From Acidicapsa dinghuensis (lineage in GTDB: Bacteria; Acidobacteriota; Terriglobia; Terriglobales; Acidobacteriaceae): 64,000 nt of DNA. The stretch is taken from assembly GCF_025685685.1 (NCBI RefSeq), contig NZ_JAGSYH010000001.1, positions 1 to 64,000 of the forward strand, given 5' to 3'. Positions 56,774-64,000 of this stretch are shown here, one piece after another (position 1 is the stretch's first letter; each line of letters starts with the position of its first letter). A program made the position numbers and the translations under genes. Below the pieces are notes generated by a model. It did no database searches. It was not told the origin of the DNA and saw only the letters and a program-made list of their open reading frames with translations.

Positions 56774-57825
56774 CTCACCACAGCAATCAAAACTCGCGGC
56801 GCGCCTTCATAGCCGCTGCCTGCACCACTGCCGCTGTTGCCTCTGTCACGCCGGCCTTTGCTCGCTCCAGTGCTGGCGACAACTTCGCACAGACCGTGAT
56901 GACCGGAAATGGAGAGTGGACTTACGAAGTCATGCCGGGTTGGGGGGCTCTTACGGAAGGTACTGCTTTCGGTGGAACGCATGGCGCTGTTGCGCAAGAC
57001 AACGCAGGCAATATTTACGTCAGCACGCAGAGCCAAACAGGTATCCTCGTCTATTCACGGGAAGGCAGGCTACTCAAATCTATCGCGCACGAGTTTCCTG
57101 AAGTGCACTCGATGGTGCACGCCGAAGAAGGCGGCAAAGAGTACTTTTACACAACCGTTCAAAAGGGCACGCCGGAAGAAAACTGGCTTTTCGTCAAAAT
57201 GCGGACGGATGGCACTCCGGTGCTGAAAATCACTGCGCCTGTAGAAGCGGGCTTCAAGACACCGAACGAATGGCGCATTACCGCGGCTCTGCCTGCGCCC
57301 GATGGCTCCATCTTCATAGCCAATGGTTATGGCGATTCCCGTATCTTTCGCTTTGACCGCAGCGGCAATTTCCTCAAGAGCTATTCCGGGAAGGGGTCAG
57401 ATCCGGGATTGCTGAATTGCAGCCATGGCCTCGCTCTGGACACGCGCTACAACCAGCCGCTTCTGCTGGTCTGCGACCGCGAGAATCGCCGCCTTTGCCA
57501 CTTTGACCTGGACGGCAAATATGTACGCACCGTGACGGAGCATCTTCGCCGTCCATGCCAGGTCAGCTTCTACGGAGATTATGCGATTGTTTCCGAACTC
57601 GAAGGCCGTGCCGTTATCCTCGATCTAGACAATGTTCCGGTCGCCTTCCTGGGCGACAATCCCCAGAAGAAGCAGTGGGCCAACTACGATCTTGATCCGG
57701 CGATGATCGCGCCTGCTACATTCAGCGCGGCTCACGGCTGTTTTGTGGACCGCGAGGCAAATGTATACATCTCCGACTGGAATCATATCGGCCGCGTGAA
57801 CAGGCTTAGGCGTTTCCTGGGCTGA
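56770..57825 (+). CDS. Tat-exported NHL/beta-propeller protein
   Basis: This 351-residue protein has a Tat-type start (NSRRAFIAAACTTAAVASVT) and NHL-like repeats (GAVAQDNAGNIYVSTQSQTG, ALPAPDGSIFIANGYGDSRI, HGCFVDREANVYISDWNHIG). These predict a six-bladed propeller. It is ATGA-coupled to the previous gene. Such propellers bind glycans or proteins; no catalytic site is visible. Confidence 0.88.
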   Translation: MTHHSNQNSRRAFIAAACTTAAVASVTPAFARSSAGDNFAQTVMTGNGEWTYEVMPGWGALTEGTAFGGTHGAVAQDNAGNIYVSTQSQTGILVYSREGRLLKSIAHEFPEVHSMVHAEEGGKEYFYTTVQKGTPEENWLFVKMRTDGTPVLKITAPVEAGFKTPNEWRITAALPAPDGSIFIANGYGDSRIFRFDRSGNFLKSYSGKGSDPGLLNCSHGLALDTRYNQPLLLVCDRENRRLCHFDLDGKYVRTVTEHLRRPCQVSFYGDYAIVSELEGRAVILDLDNVPVAFLGDNPQKKQWANYDLDPAMIAPATFSAAHGCFVDREANVYISDWNHIGRVNRLRRFLG

Positions 57826-58288
57826 TCTGGTTGCGGGCGATTTTATTACTGCAGTTTCGCCTTTCAGGCAAGCGAGATTAGCAACGTCGGTCAATTGATG
57901 GGCATCGGATAACGATTGATCGGATACAGACCTGCCGGAAGGCAGCCATCCTGATTCCTGTCGGATGAGGCTTTAACCACACGTCCCTGTTTTGTACAGC
58001 AGGGATCAGATACCGTGTATTTACAGGGAATTTCCTTTTCGTGCCGCATATTGAACCCGGCCTTGAAAAAGCGCGAAACCATAGAAGCAGATCAGACATC
58101 CCAGTTGGTGATGAAAATCTGTCGATCTTCGTAGTGTTGGGCATTGGAGTGCGTGCTAGTATGAAGGCGCTGGCCCCGGTGTTGTTCAATAGCTGCTTAT
58201 TCGCGCTCATCCGCGTCGGCCTGCAACAATAATTCAGGGCAGATGCGATTGACGAAAACCTGAAGCCCGGTGATTCGACAGGCTTCGA
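57826..58288. other. Intergenic gap before the oxidase operon
   Basis: 463 bases. It contains small hairpins CTGCC-GGAA-GGCAG (57932-57945) and TCCCTG...CAGGGA (57984-58005) but no T-run and no convincing gene. It probably carries the oxidase promoter, which I cannot place. Confidence 0.4.
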
Positions 58289-59311
58289 ATGGTGATGACG
58301 ATAGTTGCGTCTATGAGACTTTTTCCGGCAAGCATCGTTGATTTTCTAGCGGCTCAGTCGCCGACCTCGATCTTTTCTCCATCGGCCACGCCTGCGCACT
58401 CCATCTTTGATCTGTCCATGCTGGTGCTCAGCATTACGGGCGGAATCTTCTTGGTGGTATATGGGCTGTTGATTTTTGTACTCATCCGGTACAGGCACAA
58501 GCCGTCGAGTCCCCAGGCCGACCATGAACCACCCCAAATCTACGGCAGCATGCAGATTGAGCTTTCATGGACGGTGATTCCGATTCTGATAGTTGTGGTG
58601 CTATTTCTCGCCACAGCACGCGTGATTTTTTCTACGGAGAGCATTCCGAAGCCGGCGAAACGAATCGATGTGACGGTGATCGGGCATCAGTATTGGTGGG
58701 AGTACAGGTATCCGAAGCTGGGGGTGGTGACGGCGAATGAGCTCCACATACCGGTGAGCAGTGCGTCCGATCCGCTGCCGACATATCTGACGATGTCTTC
58801 CGCGGATACGGATCACAGCTTCTGGGTGCCACGGCTTGCGGGCAAGTTGGATGTGATTCCCAACAAGGTCAACGTGATGTGGGTGGACCCGCAGACGACG
58901 GGTCTATATCTCGGGCAGTGCGCGCAGTACTGCGGCACGCAGCATGCGAAGATGCTGTTGCGCGTGTACGTGGATACGCCAGATCAGTTTGCTGCGTGGG
59001 TCGCTCAACAGAAGAAACCGGCGGCAGACGACACCAGCGTTGCAGCAGGTAAGGCAGTGTTTGAGCACAATTCCTGCATTAGTTGCCACACAGTTTCGGG
59101 AACGGTTGCGACGGGGCGGTTCGGTCCGGACCTCACGCATTTGGCGAGTCGGGACACTATTGCGTCCGGCGCTGTGAAGAACACTCCGGAGAACATTCGC
59201 GCATTTATCGATGATCCAGCGGCATTTAAGCCGGGAGCGTTGATGCCAGCGATGCATTTGAATCAGCACGATCTGGATCTGGTGACAGCGTACCTTACAT
59301 CACTGAAGTAG
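58289..59311 (+). CDS. ctaC: Cytochrome c oxidase subunit II, caa3-type (fused cytochrome c)
   Basis: Subunit II carries the binuclear CuA centre. The 340-residue protein has two membrane helices (about 40-64, 90-112), the cupredoxin domain with QYWWEYRYPKLG and the CuA motif Cys211-x3-Cys215-x3-His219-x2-Met222, plus a C-terminal haem c domain (Cys263, Cys266, His267 and axial Met319). The fusion marks a caa3-type oxidase. It is the first gene of the respiratory operon. Confidence 0.95.
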   Translation: MVMTIVASMRLFPASIVDFLAAQSPTSIFSPSATPAHSIFDLSMLVLSITGGIFLVVYGLLIFVLIRYRHKPSSPQADHEPPQIYGSMQIELSWTVIPILIVVVLFLATARVIFSTESIPKPAKRIDVTVIGHQYWWEYRYPKLGVVTANELHIPVSSASDPLPTYLTMSSADTDHSFWVPRLAGKLDVIPNKVNVMWVDPQTTGLYLGQCAQYCGTQHAKMLLRVYVDTPDQFAAWVAQQKKPAADDTSVAAGKAVFEHNSCISCHTVSGTVATGRFGPDLTHLASRDTIASGAVKNTPENIRAFIDDPAAFKPGALMPAMHLNQHDLDLVTAYLTSLK

Positions 59312-59332
59312 AAGCGGGAAGGAAAGCGGAAG

Positions 59333-61015
59333 ATGGCAACGCAAACCACGGCAGTCGTTGATCGCACGGTGCATGCTCCACGCGGCCGCGTCTTCGATGT
59401 AGTGAAGGAATGGCTGACGACGGTCGATCACAAGAAGATCGGGCTGATGTATATCGGCTATGCGTTGATCTTTTTACTCATAGCCGGCGTGGAAGCGTTG
59501 ATGATGCGCATCCAGCTCGCGGTTCCCAATAATCACTTCGTCTCGCCGCAGACCTTTAATCAGCTGTTTACGATGCATGGCACGACGATGGTGTTTTTCG
59601 CCGGCATGCCAATTCTATTTGGGTTTGGAAATTATCTCGTGCCGCTGATGATCGGCGCACGGGATATGGCATTTCCGCGATTGAATGCTTTCAGCTTCTG
59701 GATCTCGGCATTTGGTGGTTTTTTGCTGTACTACAGCTACTTTGGCGGTAGCGGCATGTATGGCGCGGGTAGTGCACCGGATGTGGGTTGGTTTGCCTAT
59801 GCGCCTCTGACGGCGCGGGTTTTTTCGCCAGGGCATAGTACTGATTACTGGACGCTCTCGATCTTGGTGAGCGGCGTGGGCAGTATCGGAACGGCACTAA
59901 ATATTGTGGCGACGATTCTGTGCATGCGGTGCCCAGGCATGAAGATGAACCGGCTGCCGCTGCTGGCATGGCTCTACCTAGTGACTTCTGGGCTGGTGTT
60001 TGTCACGATCAGCCCGCTGACCGCGGCGCAGATCATGCTGATGCTGGACCGGTATCTGGGGGCGCATTTCTTCGATACGCAGGCTGGTGGATCGGCGGTG
60101 CTCTGGATGCACTTCTTCTGGATCTTCGGGCATCCAGAGGTCTACATTTTGGTCCTGCCGGCGTTTGGATTTGCCAGCGAGATTATTCCTGTGTTCTCAC
60201 GGAAGGCCATCTTTGGCTATCCGGCGATGGTGGCAGCTACGGTGGGCATTGGATTTATCAGTCTTACGGTATGGGCCCACCATATGTTTACGGTTGGACT
60301 CGGGGCTCCGGGGAATGCATTCTTCACTTTTTCGACGATGGTTATCTCAGTGCCTACGGGCATTAAAGTATTCAACTGGCTTGCGACCTTGTGGGGCGGG
60401 AAGATTCACTTTGAAGTTCCTATGCTCTTCTCGCTGGGATTCCTGTTTCAGTTTGTTGTGGCAGGTCTGACGGGCATCATGCTGTCGGTTTCGCCGTTTG
60501 ACTGGCAGCTTGGAAGCTCGTACTTCGTGGTTGCGCACTTTCACTATGTGCTGGTGGGCGCGATTGTCTTCATGATTTTCGCGGCGTTCTATTACTGGTA
60601 TCCGAAGATGACGGGACGCATGCTCGACAAGAAACTTGGACAGTGGCACTTCTGGCTGTTCCTTATCGGATTTCATGTGACGTTTGACCTGATGCATATT
60701 CCGGGTCTGTTAGGCATGCCGCGCAGGATCTATACCTACGAGGCCGATCGCGGATGGGCTGGCTTGAATATGGCGGTTTCGATTGGAGGTGCGATCCAGG
60801 GGATTGCAACTTTGATCTTTGTCTATAACCTTGTTCATTCGTACTTCAAGGGCAAGGAAGCAGGCGCTGATCCGTGGGATGCGTGGACGCTGGAGTGGTC
60901 GACGGCATCGCCGCCGCCAGCGTACAACTTCGCTGAGACACCGACGGTGGAAAGCCGCAGGCCGTTATGGGATCTGAAGCATCCGAACGATCCGGACAGC
61001 AAATACGAGGGGTGA
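59333..61015 (+). CDS. ctaD: Cytochrome c oxidase subunit I
   Basis: This 560-residue catalytic subunit has low-spin haem ligand His82 (TMHGTTMVFFAGM), the CuB His and cross-linked Tyr in GHPEVYILVLPA (His267, Tyr271), the CuB pair WAHHMF (His316, His317) and the haem pair VAHFHYVL (His402, His404). Twelve or so membrane spans are apparent. An A-type oxidase with proton pumping is likely. It follows ctaC by 21 bases. Confidence 0.97.
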   Translation: MATQTTAVVDRTVHAPRGRVFDVVKEWLTTVDHKKIGLMYIGYALIFLLIAGVEALMMRIQLAVPNNHFVSPQTFNQLFTMHGTTMVFFAGMPILFGFGNYLVPLMIGARDMAFPRLNAFSFWISAFGGFLLYYSYFGGSGMYGAGSAPDVGWFAYAPLTARVFSPGHSTDYWTLSILVSGVGSIGTALNIVATILCMRCPGMKMNRLPLLAWLYLVTSGLVFVTISPLTAAQIMLMLDRYLGAHFFDTQAGGSAVLWMHFFWIFGHPEVYILVLPAFGFASEIIPVFSRKAIFGYPAMVAATVGIGFISLTVWAHHMFTVGLGAPGNAFFTFSTMVISVPTGIKVFNWLATLWGGKIHFEVPMLFSLGFLFQFVVAGLTGIMLSVSPFDWQLGSSYFVVAHFHYVLVGAIVFMIFAAFYYWYPKMTGRMLDKKLGQWHFWLFLIGFHVTFDLMHIPGLLGMPRRIYTYEADRGWAGLNMAVSIGGAIQGIATLIFVYNLVHSYFKGKEAGADPWDAWTLEWSTASPPPAYNFAETPTVESRRPLWDLKHPNDPDSKYEG

Positions 61016-61025
61016 GGACGAAACG

Positions 61026-61622
61026 ATGAGCAACGTTGCAACGATTCCTCACAGTGCGGTCGGTGAATGGAAGCAGCCCTCGAAGGGCGTGGTTGGTATG
61101 GCATGCCTGATCATTGCCGAGGCTTCGATCTTCATCATCTTCATCGTGGCCTACCTGTATTACGCAGGAAAGAGCCTGAGCGGACCAACGCCGCATGAGG
61201 TTCTGGAACTGCCGATCTTCACGTCGATATGTCTGATATCGAGCAGCATTACTGTCCACTTTGCGGGTTCAGCGCTGCATCACGGCAAGCGGAATGCGAC
61301 GTCTTTGTGGCTGGCGTTAACGGTGCTGCTGGGTGGAATCTTTTTAGTTGGTACCGGTCAGGAGTGGTATCAGCTGATCTATCACGATGGGCTAACGATC
61401 TCCACGAACTTGTTTGGTACAACGTTCTATTCGCTGGTAGGGCTGCACGCGAGTCACGTGATTGTGGGATTGATCATGCTGTCGCTGTCGCTGATTTTTT
61501 CGCTCACGGGGCAGATGACGAGCGCGCACTCCGAGAAGCTGGAGGTGCTGTCGCTTTACTGGCATTTTGTAGATGCGGTGTGGATCGTGGTGTTCCTGGT
61601 GGTATACGTGTTCTGCCGTTAG
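61026..61622 (+). CDS. ctaE: Cytochrome c oxidase subunit III
   Basis: This 198-residue protein has about five membrane spans, with GMACLIIAEASIFIIFIVAY, GTTFYSLVGLHASHVIVGLI and YWHFVDAVWIVVFLVVYVF. The HxSHVxxG and WHFVDxVW motifs are characteristic. It lies 10 bases after ctaD and is the short five-helix form seen in caa3 oxidases. Confidence 0.95.
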   Translation: MSNVATIPHSAVGEWKQPSKGVVGMACLIIAEASIFIIFIVAYLYYAGKSLSGPTPHEVLELPIFTSICLISSSITVHFAGSALHHGKRNATSLWLALTVLLGGIFLVGTGQEWYQLIYHDGLTISTNLFGTTFYSLVGLHASHVIVGLIMLSLSLIFSLTGQMTSAHSEKLEVLSLYWHFVDAVWIVVFLVVYVFCR

Positions 61623-61649
61623 CTGTGAGGGGTTGAATGAGGAGAAGCT

Positions 61650-62525
61650 ATGCATCACGATGATGCGACGACAACGGGACAGATTCAGTTGCCGACGCCG
61701 ACGGTATGGCCGATAGTGCTCGCTCTGGGCGTCGCGTTGCTGGTGACAGCACTGGTGACGTCGGTCTATATCGGTGCACTGGGATTGGTGCTGATATTGA
61801 TGGGTAGCGTGGGCTGGTTTCGCCAGGTGCTGCCACATGAGGCGCACGAGCCAGTGCCGGTGGAGACGGAAGAGATTCGCGTCGAGACGGCTCGACGGTT
61901 ACTGAAAGCGGCGCCCATCAGCGATGAGCGGCGCAAGATATTGCCGATTGAATCGTTTCGCATTTCGAGCGGTATCAAAGGTGGTCTTGCAGGCGGCTTT
62001 GCGATGACAGTGCCTGCGGGCATCTTCAGCGTGGTGAAGTATCACAGTTTCTGGTATGCCGTAAACCTGATGGCAGCGGGTGGATTTGTAAGCTGGGCGG
62101 GAGCGAGCAATCAGTTCCTGGGAGAGTTTCATCTTCGGGGATTGCTGGCGGCGACGGCGATTCACGGAATGATCTCGATACTGGTTGGGCTGTTGTATGT
62201 GGCAATGCTGCATATGTTCCCGAAGTATCCGATCCTTTCCGCCGGTTTCGTAGTGCCATTGATCTTTACGGGGTTGATGCACACTGCGATCGGCGTGGTG
62301 AGCCCGATTCTGAATCAACGGATTGAGTGGTTCTGGTTTGTGGCTTCACAGATTTTCTTTGGGCTGGTGTGCGGGTTTGTAGTGAACCTGCATGACAAGG
62401 TGCGCACGCCGCAGTTTCAGGCGTTGCCGTTCGCGGTTCGCGCCGGCTTCGAAATGGGGCCGGGCACGGGTGCTCCGACAGATGATGCAGCCGGGAAGAA
62501 GAATGAGGAAGAGAATCAGGCATGA
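61650..62525 (+). CDS. COX4-like membrane protein of the oxidase operon
   Basis: This 291-residue membrane protein has an N-terminal pair of helices (PIVLALGVALLVTALVTSVY) like oxidase subunit IV, then a longer C-terminal part with four to five more spans (about 110-250: GLAGGFAMTVPAGIFSVVKY, GLLAATAIHGMISILVGLLY). The fusion is unusual; the extra part is unassigned. It is between ctaE and the dihaem cytochrome and ends in ATGA with the next start. Confidence 0.78.
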   Translation: MHHDDATTTGQIQLPTPTVWPIVLALGVALLVTALVTSVYIGALGLVLILMGSVGWFRQVLPHEAHEPVPVETEEIRVETARRLLKAAPISDERRKILPIESFRISSGIKGGLAGGFAMTVPAGIFSVVKYHSFWYAVNLMAAGGFVSWAGASNQFLGEFHLRGLLAATAIHGMISILVGLLYVAMLHMFPKYPILSAGFVVPLIFTGLMHTAIGVVSPILNQRIEWFWFVASQIFFGLVCGFVVNLHDKVRTPQFQALPFAVRAGFEMGPGTGAPTDDAAGKKNEEENQA

Positions 62526-63253
62526 AGCTGCGCTTGCTAAGCATTCCGATGCTATTGGGTTCGCTGGCTGTGATTGGCTGCCAGACGCCGCCCGGTTATC
62601 AGGCGATGAATTCGAATCGCGAAGCGGTGACACGTCCTGAACAAGTGGTGGATTTTGAGACGCTGTATGCACACAACTGTGCCGGTTGCCACGGAGAGCA
62701 TGGACAGAATGGGGCGGCGATTGCGCTGGCCAATCCGGTGTATCTAGCGATGGCCAGTGAAGCGGATCTGAAGCGGATTATTTCTGGCGGTGTGCAGGGC
62801 ACTGCGATGCCTGCGTTTGCAAAGTCGGCGGGAGGAATGCTGACGGATCAGCAGATCGATGCGCTTGTTCAAGGGATGGAGAAGTCGTGGTCGAATGCTT
62901 CGCAGCTAGGTGAAGTGAAACCTCCAGCGTATGCAAGCACGAGTAAGGGCGACGCGGCGCATGGACAGGCCGCGTATGGTACGTACTGCGGTCGATGCCA
63001 CGGCAGCGATGGCGCAGGGATTGCGGACAAGCATATTGGGTCGATCGTGGATCCGACCTATCTGGCGCTAGTGAGCGATCAGGGGTTGCGCAGTGTGATC
63101 ATCAGTGGGCAGCCCGTGCAGGGCATGCCGGACTGGAAGTCGGCGAAGGTGGGCGATGCTACGCATGTACTGACCGATCAGGAGATTACCGATATTGTTG
63201 CGTGGCTGGCTTCGCATCGCGTGGAGACACCGGGCCAGGTATATCAGCACTAG
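62522..63253 (+). CDS. Dihaem c-type cytochrome lipoprotein
   Basis: This 243-residue protein has a lipoprotein signal (LSIPMLLGSLAVIGC) and two cytochrome c folds with haem sites CAGCH (Cys53, Cys56, His57) and CGRCH (Cys156, Cys159, His160). The first site is followed by GTAMPAFAK and the second by GMPDWK with axial Met. It probably carries electrons from the Rieske/cytochrome b complex to the oxidase. Confidence 0.93.
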   Translation: MKLRLLSIPMLLGSLAVIGCQTPPGYQAMNSNREAVTRPEQVVDFETLYAHNCAGCHGEHGQNGAAIALANPVYLAMASEADLKRIISGGVQGTAMPAFAKSAGGMLTDQQIDALVQGMEKSWSNASQLGEVKPPAYASTSKGDAAHGQAAYGTYCGRCHGSDGAGIADKHIGSIVDPTYLALVSDQGLRSVIISGQPVQGMPDWKSAKVGDATHVLTDQEITDIVAWLASHRVETPGQVYQH

Positions 63254-63274
63254 TAAGAGGGATTGGGGACGGAT

Positions 63275-63910
63275 ATGAGCGAGCATTTGGAGCATCCAGA
63301 AGCAATGGATAGCGCGCCGGTGAAGACGCCGGAACAGAAAGCAGCGGAGCACTCGCGCAGGACGTTTCTCTTTAAGCTCTCTGTAGCATTGAACGCTGCG
63401 GTAGGTGCTGTGCTGGCGGTGCCGGTGGTGGGCTATCTGCTGGGTCCGACGATGAAGAAAAGCTCGGATGTAGGCGGCTGGGTTTCGCTTGGAACTCTTG
63501 ATGGCTTTCCCGTCGGTGAGACACGGCTGGCAGAGTTCGTGAGCCCGACGGCGCGGATTGGCGACGGAGAGACAGCGAAGACAGCGTGCTGGGTGCGCAG
63601 GATTGCGCAGCAGCAGTTCCAGGTGTTTGCGATCAATTGCGCGCATCTGAATTGCCCGGTGCGGTGGTTTCCGGAGTCGCATTTGTTTATGTGTCCGTGT
63701 CATGGCGGCGCTTATTACCAGGATGGGTCGAGAGCTTCGGGACCGCCGGAGCGCGGACTGTTTGAGTACCGCTATCAGGTGAGCGGGAATACGCTGTCGA
63801 TTCATGCGGGCGATATGCCAACGCTGTCGACGCAGGCGTCATGCGGAGGGGCGGACCGAGAGAAGAAATTGGTACAGATTCAATCGGCGGATACGAGGTC
63901 GGAAGCATGA
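63275..63910 (+). CDS. Rieske iron-sulfur protein
   Basis: This 211-residue protein has a Tat-like/anchor N-terminus (SRRTFLFKLSVALNAAVGAV) and a [2Fe-2S] site: Cys122-x-His124 (NCAHLNC) and Cys140...His143 (CPCHGG), with the disulfide Cys127/Cys142. The ATG at 63275 has GGGGACGG in front. It is part of a quinol-cytochrome c type complex. Its stop overlaps the cytochrome b start. Confidence 0.96.
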   Translation: MSEHLEHPEAMDSAPVKTPEQKAAEHSRRTFLFKLSVALNAAVGAVLAVPVVGYLLGPTMKKSSDVGGWVSLGTLDGFPVGETRLAEFVSPTARIGDGETAKTACWVRRIAQQQFQVFAINCAHLNCPVRWFPESHLFMCPCHGGAYYQDGSRASGPPERGLFEYRYQVSGNTLSIHAGDMPTLSTQASCGGADREKKLVQIQSADTRSEA

Positions 63911-64000
63911 GCGACGATAAGAAGCCGAGCAATCCACTGGTACGCGCCAGCGTGGGTGTATATGACTGGCTTGAGAAGCGGCTGGGACTCTTCGGGCCGA
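63907..64000 (+). CDS. Cytochrome b, N-terminal fragment (runs off right edge)
   Basis: ATGA overlap with the Rieske gene; the visible 31 codons read MSDDKKPSNPLVRASVGVYD then WLEKRLGLFGP. The WLxxRLGL pattern and position after a Rieske gene fit the cytochrome b/b6 N-terminus before the first haem-binding span. The family call rests on context. Confidence 0.8.
   Translation, partial: MSDDKKPSNPLVRASVGVYDWLEKRLGLFGP

Overview
The window looks like a chromosomal segment of an Acidobacteriota bacterium, probably class Terriglobia. This is inferred from the mix of gene types, not from a marker gene. It holds two large TonB-dependent receptors with an N-terminal carboxypeptidase-regulatory-like domain, planctomycete-type cytochrome/DUF1553/DUF1501 genes, a caa3 oxidase linked to Rieske and cytochrome b genes, and many Tat-exported enzymes. 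No 16S gene is present.

Region 1 (1-1.8 kb) is accessory: the start of an IS110-type transposase at the left edge, a gene with an apparent one-base frameshift, and a hypothetical helical protein. Region 2 (1.8-24 kb) is mainly core: dnaX-ybaB, a GntR regulator, a SET-domain protein, prepilin peptidase, mazG, a GNAT acetyltransferase beside an OSBS/N-acylamino-acid racemase-type enolase, and a translationally coupled uppS / B12-type radical SAM / membrane protein operon. It continues with a CreD regulon that has two matching palindromic operators, a pseudo-receiver protein, uvrB, a zinc-ribbon site-2 protease, GYF_2-CD225 and DUF2752 membrane proteins, and an SDR. Region 3 (24-31 kb) has a beta-repeat envelope protein, a TonB-dependent receptor, a phosphoglycolate-phosphatase-like HAD protein, a YdjC/ChbG deacetylase, tRNA-Val(TAC) and a NagB-like deaminase.

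Region 4 (31-43.3 kb) uses noticeably more C-ending codons. A leftward operon encodes an exported GMC dehydrogenase, its gluconate-dehydrogenase subunit-3-like partner and a xylose-isomerase-like TIM-barrel protein. Divergent from it is a pair of giant proteins (1417 and 1336 residues) with no signal peptide and no domain I can name. This pair is the best candidate for an undescribed system.

Region 5 (43.3-57.8 kb) contains two divergent clusters. One is a TonB receptor, a Cys-type sulfatase and the formylglycine-generating enzyme needed to activate it. The other is a four-gene planctomycete-type set: a cytochrome/DUF1549/LamG/DUF1553 lipoprotein, a DUF1501 protein, a DUF2231-cytochrome-LRR membrane protein and a beta-propeller. 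Together they suggest uptake and extracellular breakdown of a sulfated or modified polysaccharide. Region 6 (58.3-64 kb) is a respiratory operon: CtaC with a fused cytochrome c domain, CtaD, CtaE, a COX4-like membrane protein, a dihaem cytochrome c lipoprotein, a Rieske protein and the start of cytochrome b, which runs off the right edge.
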